The notes: generated by a model not told the origin, from the sequence alone. 64,000 nt of DNA from Apostichopus japonicus (GCF_037975245.1 NC_092581.1:18932303-18996302); one strand, 5' to 3'; positions 36,756 to 49,353 are shown, counted from the first letter of the stretch. Numbers and translations: made by a program.

Positions 36756-38584
36756 CTCAGAAAAAGCAAAAAGAGAGAGAGAGATGCGGAAGGAAAAATC
36801 AGGTGCGTAAAAGGTAGAGAGAGCAGATGCTTTGAAAAGTTTGTTTGAAAAGAACATCAATAAAAACACGGTGACAAAAGCAAGTGAGGCACGTAGCTTG
36901 TTATATTTGTATAAAATAAAGATTTACTTTTTTATTTTTAGATGCAACAATACATTTCTGAGAATGGTTTTTGTAGTTTGTTGTTGTGGAAAACTGGATC
37001 GTACACACAGAAAGAAGGTTTCATACACTTTTGTTAATTGTTGACCCAAATGTGGTTGTTTGAAGAAAAAAAAATCTTCAGAAAAAATATGCAAAAGACT
37101 AGAATGAGGACTTGATAATATCATATTTATAATTGTTTAGAAAATATTAAAAAAAATAAAGAACAATTTCAATGTTAACGTCATTCCAAATTTCCTTTGT
37201 AATAGTTCGATATCCGAATTGGTTTTTTTCCGAGTTATATTGATACATATTTTGAAAAGGAAACTGAAGTAGATATTAAGCAAATAGTTAAGATAGTTAA
37301 GATCGACAAAGGCAGTAAGAAAGACAGTTATGCAAATGTTTTGATTGGCAAAATCTTACAGCAGTCGAGATGTTGTACTTAAGAGGTTTGTATTTTTTTA
37401 ATTCTAAATTAACGTTCATTTTTTTTATTAATACTTTATTACATGTTTACATTTACACAATGAAAACACGAACGTTGAACCTATCTGAGCAACATTCATA
37501 TTAATACTTCAATTTAATGACCATGGTGTAAAACAGCTTATTCCATCTCGAATTATCAACTCAATTAATATGTTTGTAACAGATGTCTCATTGATTTTAC
37601 ACAGAAACTGTTGACGTTATGGATTGTGTAGGACACTACGAGTACTACCCTAGCCTGTACTGGGTTTATTGCTATAGTTGAATGAGATCATTAGTTTGAA
37701 GTTTCAATGGGATTCGATTCCTGAACTTATGCAATCTACAAGGGCATCATAGAGAAAACCCTGTCCTTCTGTCTTTGATAGAAGTTCAAACTACTTATTT
37801 TTCTCCTTCGTAGCAAGTAAAGCTTTCGTTTGTCCTTTTCTTTCACGTGATGTTGTTGTTATTGTTGTTGTCAAGGTTCTTATCACCGTTTTAATGGCAA
37901 GTTCTTCTTAATCTTTGTTGTCATCGTTAAAATTTCACGCTTATCACTATCATCACTATCATGCGACACTGATATCACTATAATTACTGTTATGACAGTC
38001 GTCACTGTCATCCCTACGATGCTGCTATTGTTGCTGTTATATAAATTGTTACTGTTATTTCTATTGTAATTGTTATCACTATCATCCTGCTATTATCACT
38101 GTTGTTACTTATTGTAACTGCTATTAATATTGTTAGTGTTATCACTATCATCATATTATAGTCCCTTCCTATTTTTAGTGTTATCACTAGTCATGCTACT
38201 ATTGAAGACTTCAGAGAGAGACCTGAAGGAAAGTTTTAAAGTTAGTGAAAAGAGAAGAAATCCCTGGAGTGAAGCACCAAACAGTTCTGCTTAAAAACAC
38301 ATTACTTGCAAAATGTTTTTTCCAGAACTTTGTCGAACAGACAAAACTTTATGCTGTTGCTGTAATTTGGTCTTGCTAAATCTTCTGAGTTCCGGGGTGG
38401 GGGATTATATAAATTAAGTAAAGAAACATTATTCTTATTCAGCAGTTTCTCCTGCTAAATTGAACACAATTAATTTATTAACTAATTAAGGAAAACTTCA
38501 TGTCTTTTACTTGGAAAAAAAAGCAAAACCAGCCAAATCGGTTGACAATAAGCAAATAAATATGCTAGAATATGATTTGTTCCA
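36736..38584. other. No gene seen; trinucleotide-like stretch 37845-38175
   Basis: AT-rich. From 37845 to 38175 degenerate gttgtta, atcactatc and attgttactg blocks recur, giving a decayed microsatellite. No exon pattern noticed. Confidence 0.45.
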
Positions 38585-38770
38585 TTTTATACTACTGTAA
38601 AACTACATACCGTATAACTATACGGTAAGACTATACAGTAGTTATGTAGTAATTATATACAGTAACATTATATTGTAACGCTACAGCAGTAATATTACAG
38701 TAAACTTTTAGTAACACTGAAGCGATAACCTACTGCTAGTACTTACGCTATAATATAATATGAAAGCTCA
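38585..38770. repeat. Palindrome cluster of tacagtaa/ttactgta motifs
   Basis: Centred on a 20-base palindrome, taccgtata-ac-tatacggta (38608-38627), nested inside ctacat (38603-38608) and atgtag (38644-38649). Further cagtaa/ttactg motifs follow to 38770. Such a stretch could extrude as a cruciform. The rest of the array is too degenerate for a unit length. Confidence 0.5.
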
Positions 38771-38986
38771 CTGTAATGATACTAATTACAGTCCTTTCAA
38801 TTCAGGGGGAGGGGGGGGGGGGAGTGTTATTCCATATGTGAGCGCCGTGGTAGGCTATACTGCAAATACCATAAGGCAATGTTATTAGGTGGGCCCCCTT
38901 AATACCTATGTCACTGAGACTGCTCACATTTAACCGCATGAACGCATATTATAATAGCAATACCTTGAAGAGTTATCCCAAATGCA

Positions 38987-39272
38987 TGTTACTGACGGAT
39001 CAGTGTACAATTATGCAGTTTATATGCAATGTACATATCTATCCACACACATGTATTTATATATATATATATCTGTATGTATATATATATATACATATAT
39101 TGTACATATATATATACCGTATTTATATCTATATATACATATATAAATATATATATATATAAACATATAAATAAATATATATATATATATATATTTATAT
39201 ATGTTACTGACGGATCAGTATACAATTATGCAGTTTATATGCAATGTACATATCTATCCACACACATATATT

Positions 39273-39281
<9 letters not shown>
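38987..39281 (+). repeat. Duplicated 78-bp block, copies 215 bp apart
   Basis: The block beginning tgttactgacggatcag occurs at 38987-39064 and 39202-39281 with about three differences. Each copy is followed by TA-rich sequence. A duplication of block plus TA tract explains the pattern. Confidence 0.9.
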
Positions 39282-39314
<33 letters not shown>

Positions 39315-39346
39315 ATATATATAAATATATATACATAAACATATAC

Positions 39347-39399
<53 letters not shown>

Positions 39400-39438
39400 T
39401 ACTGTATTTATATATATATATATATATCTATCTATCTA

Positions 39439-39525
<87 letters not shown>
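39058..39525. repeat. Large (TA)n array with TATC and interrupted units
   Basis: TA repeats with aaatat, acatat and (atct)4 at about 39426-39441, ending in roughly 80 bp of pure TA. It gives false frames of up to 177 codons rich in Ile and Tyr. Confidence 0.95.
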
Positions 39526-39527
<2 letters not shown>

Positions 39528-41333
39528 AATGTGTATCAAGTGGTATGACAGATTTGTGTTAAATTAATAAAAACCATATATATGTGTATTCATTGTATAC
39601 TATATATATATATCTATATGTATATATATCATATACCTTAATATATAGGCCTATATACGGTAATACTATATATACCCGCCACCGCTGTTTGACAACACCA
39701 GCCGAATGTAAATGAGTTACGAAGCCGTCAATGTAAATTAAAATCCCGTCTTTTTGATTCAATCAATATTGTGACTCGTTCCGGTACATGTTTTAATACA
39801 CAGACACTTGTTAATTCGCCAATTTAGGTTCTGTTTGCCAGGAATGGTCTCCCCCTCTATTCATTCTTCTGAGCATAAACTCTTGACATCATCTCGTTGG
39901 CACTCCAGCGGGCGATGTCTCGAGAAGTTGCATGCATAAACTGTAAGGAGAGAACGCAGTAACTGAGTTTATCTACTCGATAAAATGAGAGGGGTAAAAT
40001 ACTTAAACAGGAAATTTAGCAAATCTGCAATTCTGAACTTGTGCAAGCAGCCTGTTTGCCTAATCGGTTTTCACTGGTATAGATGAATTCTATTAGGGGA
40101 GGTTTGAAAAGGGGGGATGTTCACAAATAATTCTAAACATTCCGTTCAGTTTAAAACACTCGTTCTCTGTGTTCACACTGTTTTTGTATGGTTTCCATGA
40201 TATGCAGGGTATATATGGCTAGCGTAAAACTTATATTCGTTTGGAAATTAAAGGGAAATTTTTAGCCTACGTGTCTGTATGTTTTCATTGACTGCCATGT
40301 AACTAAAAGGTAAGGTCGTCGAAGCTATATATTTTTTAATTCAAATTTCAAATTTCTGGCTCTATAAAATGATTGGTTTGAAAACTATTTCCAAGCTATA
40401 TTCCAACGCGTAAAGTCTATTGCATAATATTTTAAGTCATTTTCTTTCTTTAAAAATGTGAAATATTTCAAAAACACCGTACGAGGCTACTAGTTCATTT
40501 CATTATGGCACCAAAAATAAAAACAATTGTTAAAAAGTGAGATAAAGAAAAACCGAATCTTCACAAAAATGTCGCAGGAAAATGAAAAATGGCAGTGTTA
40601 CATATTTAGCGAGTTCGATAGATATTACAAATTAACGTTCATAATATTAATATTGATCAAAGCACTTAAAACAAAAACGTTCACAAAGTCGTCGATATCA
40701 AAATTTCCAATATAGTTTATTTACTTTTAATAGGAAAACTGATATTAAATGATAAAAATATGAAATGGAGAGGTGAAAAAGTCTGAATGTTTCTTCATAT
40801 ATATATACGTAAATTTTCTAGCTTACCTCTTTAACTTTGAAGAGAGAGAGAGTACAGGATAATGGTAAGGCCTCGTACCAATATTAGGCTACAATGGTTT
40901 CATAGGCCAATGGCAGTGTATGAACCACAATTTGTGAACCGAAATCAGCCTAGGCCTATGTCAGTTTAAATATCTTAATTGATTACGTTGATATCGCATG
41001 CTTCAATACGTATAAGTGAAGATGTAGGCCGCATAGCCTACTGTTCATTGCCACTACGTAAGCCTTTACTAACGGGTAAACCTACTCACACACTAAGCAT
41101 GCAGTAACCCAACTTGCATGAATACTTGCTCCATTCCGGTGTTACTGTATTTAGAAGGGTTCAATTATCGACTGGAAAGTAAGAACACACAACGGTGAAT
41201 ATGCTATATTAATAAAACAGTGTTTTATTTTTTTATTATAAGTTTACGTCGTCCACAGGCAGTGAGTTGGGCGTTTACTGTGTTCAATATACCGACTTCA
41301 GTAACCTGTTTATACCAATATACTCGGCCGTGT
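39526..41333. other. No gene seen
   Basis: AT-rich. TAGGCCTA at 39646 and 40951. No exon-like pattern noticed. Confidence 0.45.
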
Positions 41334-41345
41334 AAATATATATAT

Positions 41346-41430
<85 letters not shown>

Positions 41431-41431
41431 T
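41334..41431. repeat. (TA)n microsatellite
   Basis: About 95 bp, nearly pure, with one aaatat interruption. Confidence 0.95.
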
Positions 41432-41544
41432 TGATAATCAAGTATGAAATTCGAACTGTACAGTTCAATCAATCATTGTATATGCATTTACAATATATAA
41501 AGCAAAAGGCTGCTGGAAATTTTATTCATCGTCTGGAGGCAACT

Positions 41545-41805
41545 GATTGGTCGATGACAGCTGCATACTGTCTCGAACCGACTCAACTGCGATGAAATAA
41601 CCACCGACTCCACGACGAATATCAAACATGTTCGACATGTCCGGTTTGGTTGTGACGAGGACTAACTGTCGGATCGTGGTCGGGTCGGGAGCAAAATTTC
41701 CAGCAAACTGGAGCGACCCGACTGCGACCCGAATGGTTTTTCGTCGCTGTTGTGTCGAGCCGCAGTCGGATCGGTGCATTGTGCGCATGCACACTTTTTA
41801 GCCAA
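41545..41805. mobile_element. Possible MITE or other small DNA element, GC-rich
   Basis: A sharply GC- and CpG-rich ~260-bp patch in AT-rich DNA. Its outer parts are similar in inverted orientation (attggtcgatgacagctgcat on the left; attggctaaaaagtgtgcat in complement on the right). Its centre has an inverted pair (gtcgggtcg near 41680, cgacccgac near 41715) plus repeated gtcggatcg. This layered inverted structure is typical of non-autonomous DNA transposons. A reverse ATG frame of 88 codons (41522-41788; interior peptides VGSLQFAGNFAPDPTTIRQ and FDIRRGVGGYFIAVESV) spans it, so a coding fragment is the alternative. Target-site duplication not identified. Confidence 0.35.
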
Positions 41806-42711
41806 TACGTAACAGAATTCAAGTTACAAAAGTCAACATTTTTCAACTTACCGAATCAATCCCATCATATGCTTATAGTGGGTATTTAACCTTCGAATTG
41901 AAGAAATAAGGCAAAAAACAATTATTATGCACAAATTTGCAAATAAAAAACAAAGCTTCTGAAAGAAATTATGTGGAATTAGCAGAATGGGATATTAATG
42001 TAATGGAATTAATTAATACTAAGCCACGATTTTAAAGACCTCCTTTGAGGTTTCCTCTCTCTTATTATTAAATTGTCTAATTCCACCTTCCCTCGTCCCT
42101 ATGGCAACCATTAGGAGGATTGAAGCCTTTGAAATATTTGTATTAAAGCAGATAATCTGCTAGATCAATCAAATCTGGTCAGCATTGATTAAGAGTTTGT
42201 TATGGTTTTGCTGCCTACACGAATTAAAGATGATCGTATCTCGCTGACGCTCATTCTTATCTAAGTAAAAGATAAACCACACGAGCTGGGAGGAATTTGG
42301 TGGGGATAGCATCACCCCCTCCCCCGGGGCGTCCCCATCGACCCCCGCCGCCACCCTCTCCACCACCACTGTAAAAATGGAACTAGAAACTACCATTTCC
42401 TACCGTTCTAAATTTTAAGTTTATATTGATGTCACCTTTTTCAAATGACTTTTAGAAATGTAATCGCGCCTGCAACCTATACTTTATTAATGGTTCTCCC
42501 GAAACACTTGAGAACTTATTTGGTACAGGGGTAGACCACTCCCCCCCCCCCACACTCCTACTTCACATACCCCACGAAAGATTTGGGAACCACTAGCAGG
42601 TTTTTTACAATGCTATAACTTTTAAGTGTAAATCCATAACATTTAAGAATGTAATTTTGGAAATATTTTAGTTATTTGATTGTAATATAATGTTATAGCT
42701 CTATGTTTCAT
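41806..42711. other. No gene seen
   Basis: AT-rich with a C/G-rich patch at 42310-42365 and a C run near 42540. No supported gene. Confidence 0.45.
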
Positions 42712-42740
42712 AACATTAATGTATGTCACGCATTAATGTT
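42712..42740. other. Perfect inverted repeat, 10-bp arms
   Basis: aacattaatg (42712-42721), 9-base spacer tatgtcacg, cattaatgtt (42731-42740). The neighbouring atgtaatgtt partly repeats the arm. Confidence 0.6.
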
Positions 42741-42886
42741 TGACATGTAATGTTGTTCAATGATTCCACTTCGAAGAATATAAATCTTAATATACTCATA
42801 TTCGTTGTGAGTCTCTACTAGTACTTGTATTGTCTACTTGTCTAGAATCTTGTACCCGCACTCGTACCCAAACGATGGGGAAGTTT

Positions 42887-43368
42887 TACTTGTACTCATA
42901 TTCATGGTGTTGTTCTCATATTCATGGTGTTGTTCTCGTATTCATGGTGTTATACTCGTATTCATGGTGTTGTAGTCATACTCATGGTGTTTTTCTTGTA
43001 CTCATGGTGTTGAACTCATACTCATGGTATTGTACTCGTATTCGTGGTGCTGTACTCATATTCATGGCATTGTACTCGTATTTTAATGGCGTTGTTCTCG
43101 TATTCATGGTGTCTTTCTCGTATCCATGGTGTTGTACTCGTATTCATGCTATTCTTCTCATATTGTGGTGTTGTGCCCATATTCGTGGTGTTTTACTGGT
43201 ATTCGTGGTGTTGTTTTCGTATTCATGGTGTCGTACTCGTACTCATGGTGTTTTACTCGTATTCATGGTGTTGTACTCATGTTGACGCTGTTTGTCTCAT
43301 ATTCGTGGTGTTGTACTCGTATTCATTGTGTTGTACTTGTATTCATGGTGTTGTACTCATACTCTCCC
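42887..43368 (+). repeat. 20-bp minisatellite, about 24 units
   Basis: The unit is ggtgttgtactcgtattcat with C/T and A/G variation. Because 20 is not a multiple of three and the unit has no stop in any phase, all three forward frames are open across the array. This gives a 20-residue peptide period made of SYSWCC, HGVV and LVFMVLY type blocks. The 151-, 129- and 87-codon frames here are artefacts of the repeat. Confidence 0.95.
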
Positions 43369-46213
43369 TGTCTTATGCCTGTGCTATAGGTGTATCGTAT
43401 ACTTATGTACTATCTATTCAGAAAAGACAGTAACGTTTGTAATTTAGAATGATATATACAACAATAAAAGCTTTGAATTTTCATTAAACGTTATTTTAAA
43501 ATAAGTGATCATATATAAAAATACAATCATAATGAAAATACTGAAAATAATAACGATAATGAATTGCACATTCGAACTGTATTCTAACTCCTTTACTTGT
43601 ATTAAGCAAAGGTTTTTTTTTTTCTTCTTAGTGAACATTATTATTCGATATAGCTTAGTTTGCATATTTCTGCGAACAATGTATCCATTTATAAGCAGTT
43701 TATACAAAAAGCTTTTCTATAACTCTGCTACGATTAGTCTGAAACTGTTAGTAACAATTTCACGCCGGCCGCTTTTGCTCATAACAACTTTACAAATGTA
43801 ACTCACATCCAACAACCACTTAACCTAAATATTTGGATGCATATCAACACGATGGAAGAAAAAAAAAACCCGAAACAAATTAAAAATAAACGTCTATAGC
43901 ATTTTAGAGATAAGAAAATTTAGTAGGCCTTCATACATAAACCACACATCGTAAAGCGTACATTTTGAACAACTTGTACAGACAAATATAATACCAGTGT
44001 ACACTGTTAAAATTGTCTTTGCCTTTTGCCTAACTTTACGCATATAAATGAAGCAACTCGTAACTGTTACAGATCATGAATATTTATATCCAAACACTCT
44101 GTTAGTACTTATTCAGCTATTGAGCCTGCTTTGTGATACAGCTCTGTGGAATATCATTACTTGAATTAAAATAGATATTTAACTATCTACAGGACCTTGA
44201 TACTCTCGAAAGAACCTTGAGAAACCTTTAAGGAACAGTTAGTATTATTTACAGACGTGAAATGTAAGATCCATGGCATATATGATTGCTCATTAATACA
44301 GTGAGAGTTTTTTTTTATATTTTTTAATATTCTCTTTTGAGCAGTGCATTTTGTTGATGTTAGGCCAGCGATATGATATATAAAGAGTCTGTTTGAGCAT
44401 ATCGGTGAAATAAATCCATTTGTTATCAGCATACCAGGCTCCCCGACGCCCTCGTCTCGACCATGTACATCTTGCTTGTTAATTGCACCAACTTAAGAGA
44501 AGAAAAAATGGGAAGAAAATATGGGGGGAAAAAACCCTTGAATAATTTATAGGCGCTTTCCCAGAGACAATACATCTATACCAAATAACTCTTTTACTTT
44601 TCTCCATTTTTTTTTATCACCAAACAGTCAAACCGGTTACATTTCTTTTTAGTCAATTTGTTCTCTTTCTGTTCGTCGACGTTCTGTAAGTAAACACACA
44701 GACACACGCACGCAATAGGTGTAAGTGATGCAATTTTATGAACTTTGAAAAAGTTTCTCGAACCAGTCGTTTTGTCACGTAAAAGGCAAACGTCATGTTT
44801 GATCGGTTTTATTTTTTGTAAAGGAGCCTAACATTATAATTGCCGCCAAAGAAAATCGATAACATACGCTCGCGGTAACTCCTTCAAGTTAGGAAATCTT
44901 TGTAATTGAAACGTGAAATTCCAAAGGGTGGGACATTCAATGTTGTCATCGTCCAGAAAATGAAAACAAAACAAAACAGGCTAATTGAATTTCAAAACGG
45001 ATACATTTCGTCATTTGAAATTCTTTTATTCGCACAGTGATTAATGTTAGTTTTTATCAAATTGTTTCATATCGAATTTGTCTTAGACAAAGTTAAAATG
45101 ATGTGACTTGATGTATATTTTCTTTTCAGATAAAAAAAAAGTAGAGATGGGAAATTATTAATGAATAATATTAATGGTTAGAAAGATGTCATAACTTTTG
45201 GAAATTATATCATTATTTATTCAGTGATTTCTTTCAATCTCTTTGAACTGAATGTTGTATTCAAATATATTTATAACCACAAAAGTATCTTTTATTAGAA
45301 CTATATATTGCCAACTTTTCTTCTTCTTTTTCCCAGTTTTTGATTTAAGAAATTATTTCAGAATAAAATTTTAAAAAATCAGTTGTGTTCTAATATTTAA
45401 AGATATTATGTTTACATAAAAAGGAGGACACACATGGTCAGAACCTGAGCAAGGTTATAAGAACATAATGGTAAAATGACAATACAATGGATAAAGTTGA
45501 GTGAAAATATGAATAGTAATAAAAAAAAAATATTGAAGAAATCAAAAGAGGAAAATAATTCTTTTGTCTTCTGTATTTAATATTTGTATTTTAATATTTG
45601 TTAGACTGTTGATATAGAAGAATGATATATTATGAGGATCGACCCCTTAATGTTAATACTATGCTTGAGAATTCTGGTGTTAATTTGAATGAGACTTGAT
45701 CATTTGAATATGTTAACTACATTTTGGAATGTTTCATTTTCTTTTGTTTTAACACTATCGTATTACATGCTATTCCAGAATAGCACAATAAATTATAATA
45801 TATGTTTTATTTAACAATACTTACTGAGATTAAATAAATGAATATACTATATTGAGTATTAAGGTTATTATTTTGTACTAAACGGATTAGAAAACATCAA
45901 ATAACCCCTAGATAATATATCAATATAACAAAAAATATATTCTCTTTTCATGTTCAAACTGTAATCGTAATAACAATTGAGTAATTTTTATGTAAATTTT
46001 GATTGTTGTAAAATTTCACTTTTCTGGTTTAAACCCTTGAACAAATAAGTGACTATATTTATTACCCCCAATAAATATCTAACCATCTGACCACCCTCTT
46101 ACAAATATATATTCCCATTTCATTTCAAAATATAAATCGAAGTAAAAGTTTAAAACCAAAATTAAGTAGTCCTTTGTAAATTAGATAATATAAAAATATT
46201 AAAATGAATAGTT
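43369..46213. other. No gene supported; weak microexon-like site at 44653-44685
   Basis: Very AT-rich. At 44653-44685 a good acceptor (catttctttttag) and GTAAGT (44686) bracket 33 bases open in all frames, which is uninformative. Long A+T stretches dominate 45100-46200. Confidence 0.4.
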
Positions 46214-46230
46214 AATATATATATATATAT

Positions 46231-46315
<85 letters not shown>
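46214..46315. repeat. (TA)n microsatellite
   Basis: Interrupted TA array with gtatat and attata variants. Confidence 0.95.
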
Positions 46316-46318
<3 letters not shown>

Positions 46319-46699
46319 CTTTTCTTGCAAGTTATAAGCTGCTTCCGGAAAGAAAATTACTGTTGCCTATCTTTAAGACAAGTTGCCGCCGTAGCTTGCG
46401 GGTAATCTCCATTTAAAATCACGCCACATTAGCTTTGCTATCTCTAATTTTGATTTTAATACTTTATGGACTCGTTGTCACTTTATCCTTTAGCCAGACA
46501 AACATCTGCTCTTTAAGAAAAGACACTGTCACCGGTCACTTTTCGAAGGTAGTACTTTGAAAAAAAAAGACTGTTATATTCCTTTTTTTGTCATTCAGGT
46601 TAATACTGGTATATGGGATGAAGGGATATAAAGAACTAGACATTTAGAGTAAACAAACACTGATTCCGATACTTACACTTAATGGGATAGTTAGAACGG

Positions 46700-46782
<83 letters not shown>

Positions 46783-46810
46783 TAGATGGATGGATGCATG
46801 GATGGATGAC
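46700..46810. repeat. (TA)n followed by (GATG)n
   Basis: About 85 bp of pure TA, then gatggatggatgcatggatggatg, which is a palindromic-centred tetranucleotide repeat. Confidence 0.95.
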
Positions 46811-47386
46811 CTTATAAAGTGATCGAGGAAGGAGAGATGAATGAATACTAGCAAATATATAACTAACCTGATGTCAAATACAATAATACTACGCATTCTA
46901 GTACTTACTATAATATGTGATATACACTCAATACTGCAGATACGTCTCAACAACTAACAACAAAATGAAGGAACTATTTCTTCTGCTTTTTGTATGTGTT
47001 ATTAAAAGTCAAAAGAAATTATTTTAAAGTGACATACTGTGACAATCTACTACGTACCGCAGTTAATAAAATATGCATGTCCTTGGTAACAAAGAATATA
47101 CTCCGTAAATATTGAAAAATCTTAAGAGATTACCACCAAGCAAAATCTGTCAGTTAATCTATTCGTATATGCCAATCATGCATCTATTCTCCCGACCATT
47201 GTTGTCTGAAAATGCTCAATTTACTTCAGTTTTAGAGCGTTCACGTGGGAATTCCTGTGACAGTCACTTGGTAGACCTACTTCAGTAAGCTTGATGATAT
47301 AGGAACAGAAATATGATGTTTACTTCGCATATGAAAGTAATATAAGCATATCGATATTGGATGATGTTGGTTATGATTATTATGAT
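46811..47386. other. AT-rich, no gene seen
   Basis: No exon-like pattern or recognisable repeat noticed. Confidence 0.45.
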
Positions 47387-47449
47387 TATATATTTATATA
47401 GATATATATATATATACATACATATACATATATATATATATATATATAA

Positions 47450-47509
<60 letters not shown>

Positions 47510-47524
47510 GTATATATATATATA
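47387..47524. repeat. (TA)n array with acatac variants
   Basis: Interrupted TA repeats, about 135 bp. Confidence 0.95.
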
Positions 47525-47771
47525 GATTTATTTATTTTAAAGAATCTGTATGTAACATAAAAACAAAAATCATATGCTTTACTGTTCTGGGATTTTTCGT
47601 GGCAATTTATCTGTCGTATTATTACTTTTAATGTCAATTTATCACTGCTCTTTATTCTCTGTGGAGGGGGGGGGCGGTAGGTGGGGTGAGGACATTTCTT
47701 TAATGTAGTTTATGTAGTTTCAAATCAATATCACAACATTTCGTTTGAATATTGTTGATCTCGTTATCGCA

Positions 47772-47829
47772 AACGTTCCGAACGTTAACTTATCGGCTAA
47801 AAGGAGGCAACTTATAGCCGATAAGTTAA
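47772..47829. promoter_or_regulatory. Two adjacent perfect palindromes with inverted GATA motifs
   Basis: aacgttc-c-gaacgtt (47772-47786) is immediately joined to a perfect 15-bp inverted repeat: ttaacttatcggcta (47785-47799) and tagccgataagttaa (47815-47829) with a 15-base spacer. The arms contain CTTATC and GATAAG, the consensus of GATA-family factors, in inverted orientation. A 15-bp perfect inverted repeat this close is unlikely by chance. A regulatory role is inference. The interval also lies inside an open forward frame (47718-47936) of no recognised family. Confidence 0.4.
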
Positions 47830-48187
47830 ACCTGTTTTTACGCAGTTTGCAAAGTTTGGATAGAATTCATTTTCACAAATTGCACTGCTGTTCAATTTTT
47901 TCTTATATATTACTATTAAATGTGGTATTATCGTAATCATTACAGGAAAACAGAAACTTCAAATCAATGTCACGTGATATAAAGGGCATATTTGAAGAAC
48001 AATTGTAATGAATATCTGCTTATAATAACCTCAAAGGTCAATGTATTCATAACCTTTGTTTTAGAATTAAACACAAGGAATTAACGTTTTCCTTTGTTTT
48101 CGATGACGTTAATCCTTTAGCAGCGGATTTTTTTCTTTTCTTATTTTCTTTTTGGTTCCTAATGACGATAACTCTCGCTGTGCTTAC

Positions 48188-48309
48188 CAGCCAAATTTGA
48201 AATATATAATTTTTCAACATTTTCATTAGTCTCTCGATGTCATTAGCCAAGCATACATTTGTTATATAAATTTGTCTATCCAACTTTCTTTCCAATCCGC
48301 GGCAGCAGT
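48188..48309 (-). CDS. Candidate internal exon, helical peptide
   Basis: On the reverse strand, acceptor cttttatgcctgtttgcaag precedes 122 bases open in the frame giving CCRGLERKLDRQIYITNVC then LANDIERLMKMLKNYIFQIW and L, ending at donor ctg|gtaagc. It enters needing two bases and exits in phase 0. The peptide alternates Leu/Ile and charged residues as in an amphipathic helix. The unspliced frame continues with a Lys-rich run (ENKKRKKSAAK). The opposite strand is also open here, so the evidence is ambiguous. No family recognised. Confidence 0.2.
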
Positions 48310-49353
48310 CTTGCAAACAGGCATAAAAGACTTATCGGCGACTTTTCTAATCGAAACAGGATCATTTTTTATCGCCAATTTTTCTTCTTCTATTTTTCAT
48401 AACGGCAAATATTATTCTTTACTTCACTGCGGAGTACACTTTACCTTACTGCGGAGATTAAAATAAATTATACATCAAGTGACTCTGCATGAGTGGGTAG
48501 GGGGTTAGAATAAAAAGACGATTTTCTAGATAAAAAAAAAAGTAATCCGGTTTTAAGAAAATGCGCGAAACAGAGGTTGCATAAAAAAAAATATTTGAAA
48601 AAAAAAATCAAAATTAAGCCTTTTGTATAGTCAAAATCGGTTTATTATGGTAAAACAATATGTTTTTGCATCTAACCAAAAATTAACATATGCAGGTCAT
48701 TTTCAAAACACTGCTTGTCAAATTTTTCGTCATTCTTTACGATAATTGTTAAATTTGCATAAGATATACATATGAAAAGGATATGATGTTTTGTCAATGC
48801 TGGCAATGAGTCACATGTTGAACTTTGAATTTGTACTACAGAATAACTGAATTCAGTTAAAAACTAAACATCTTTGTATCTTCCATTCTAGAACTTCTAT
48901 ATGTTCATATTTTCGATTCTCGCGCAGGGGTCAAATTCTGTAAATATCAAACGGTTACTTATATACTCTCCACACGTGTATACGGTTTAGCGGACAACTG
49001 GAACTACAGTCACACTTTACAACAACATAGGCCTATACAATCATGATATAATACTGCAGTAACGCTGTAGTAACAATGCGACAATGACACTTTGATCACT
49101 TATTCGAAACAAGTCTCGAAATTGAGAGAGAGATCACAAGAAGACTATATGAGTACATAAATGCAGATTGATTAAGTTCTTTTCAGGGTATCATAACGAC
49201 CCCCGCCCCTCCCATGCCATCTCCTAATATCATTCCATTCCATTTCGACCTACACCCCAACCCCACCGTAATAAAATGCAAAATAAAATAAAACTGTTAG
49301 CAAACTGCTTATCCATTAGATAGCCTGTGTAAGAGCATGTGTAAAAGTAAGTT

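Noticed and set aside
39029-39562. 177-codon forward frame
   Set aside because: Almost entirely (IY)n from TA repeats and the duplicated block.
42830-43433. 151- and 129-codon frames rich in Tyr, Ser, Trp and Cys
   Set aside because: 20-bp minisatellite read in all three phases.
44653-44685. 33-bp microexon between good acceptor and GTAAGT
   Set aside because: Open in all three frames, so coding cannot be judged.
36531-46402. Shared 13-mer ccgtagcttgcgg at 36.5 and 46.4 kb as a repeat family
   Set aside because: Flanks do not match, and shared 13-mers are expected by chance in a window of this size.
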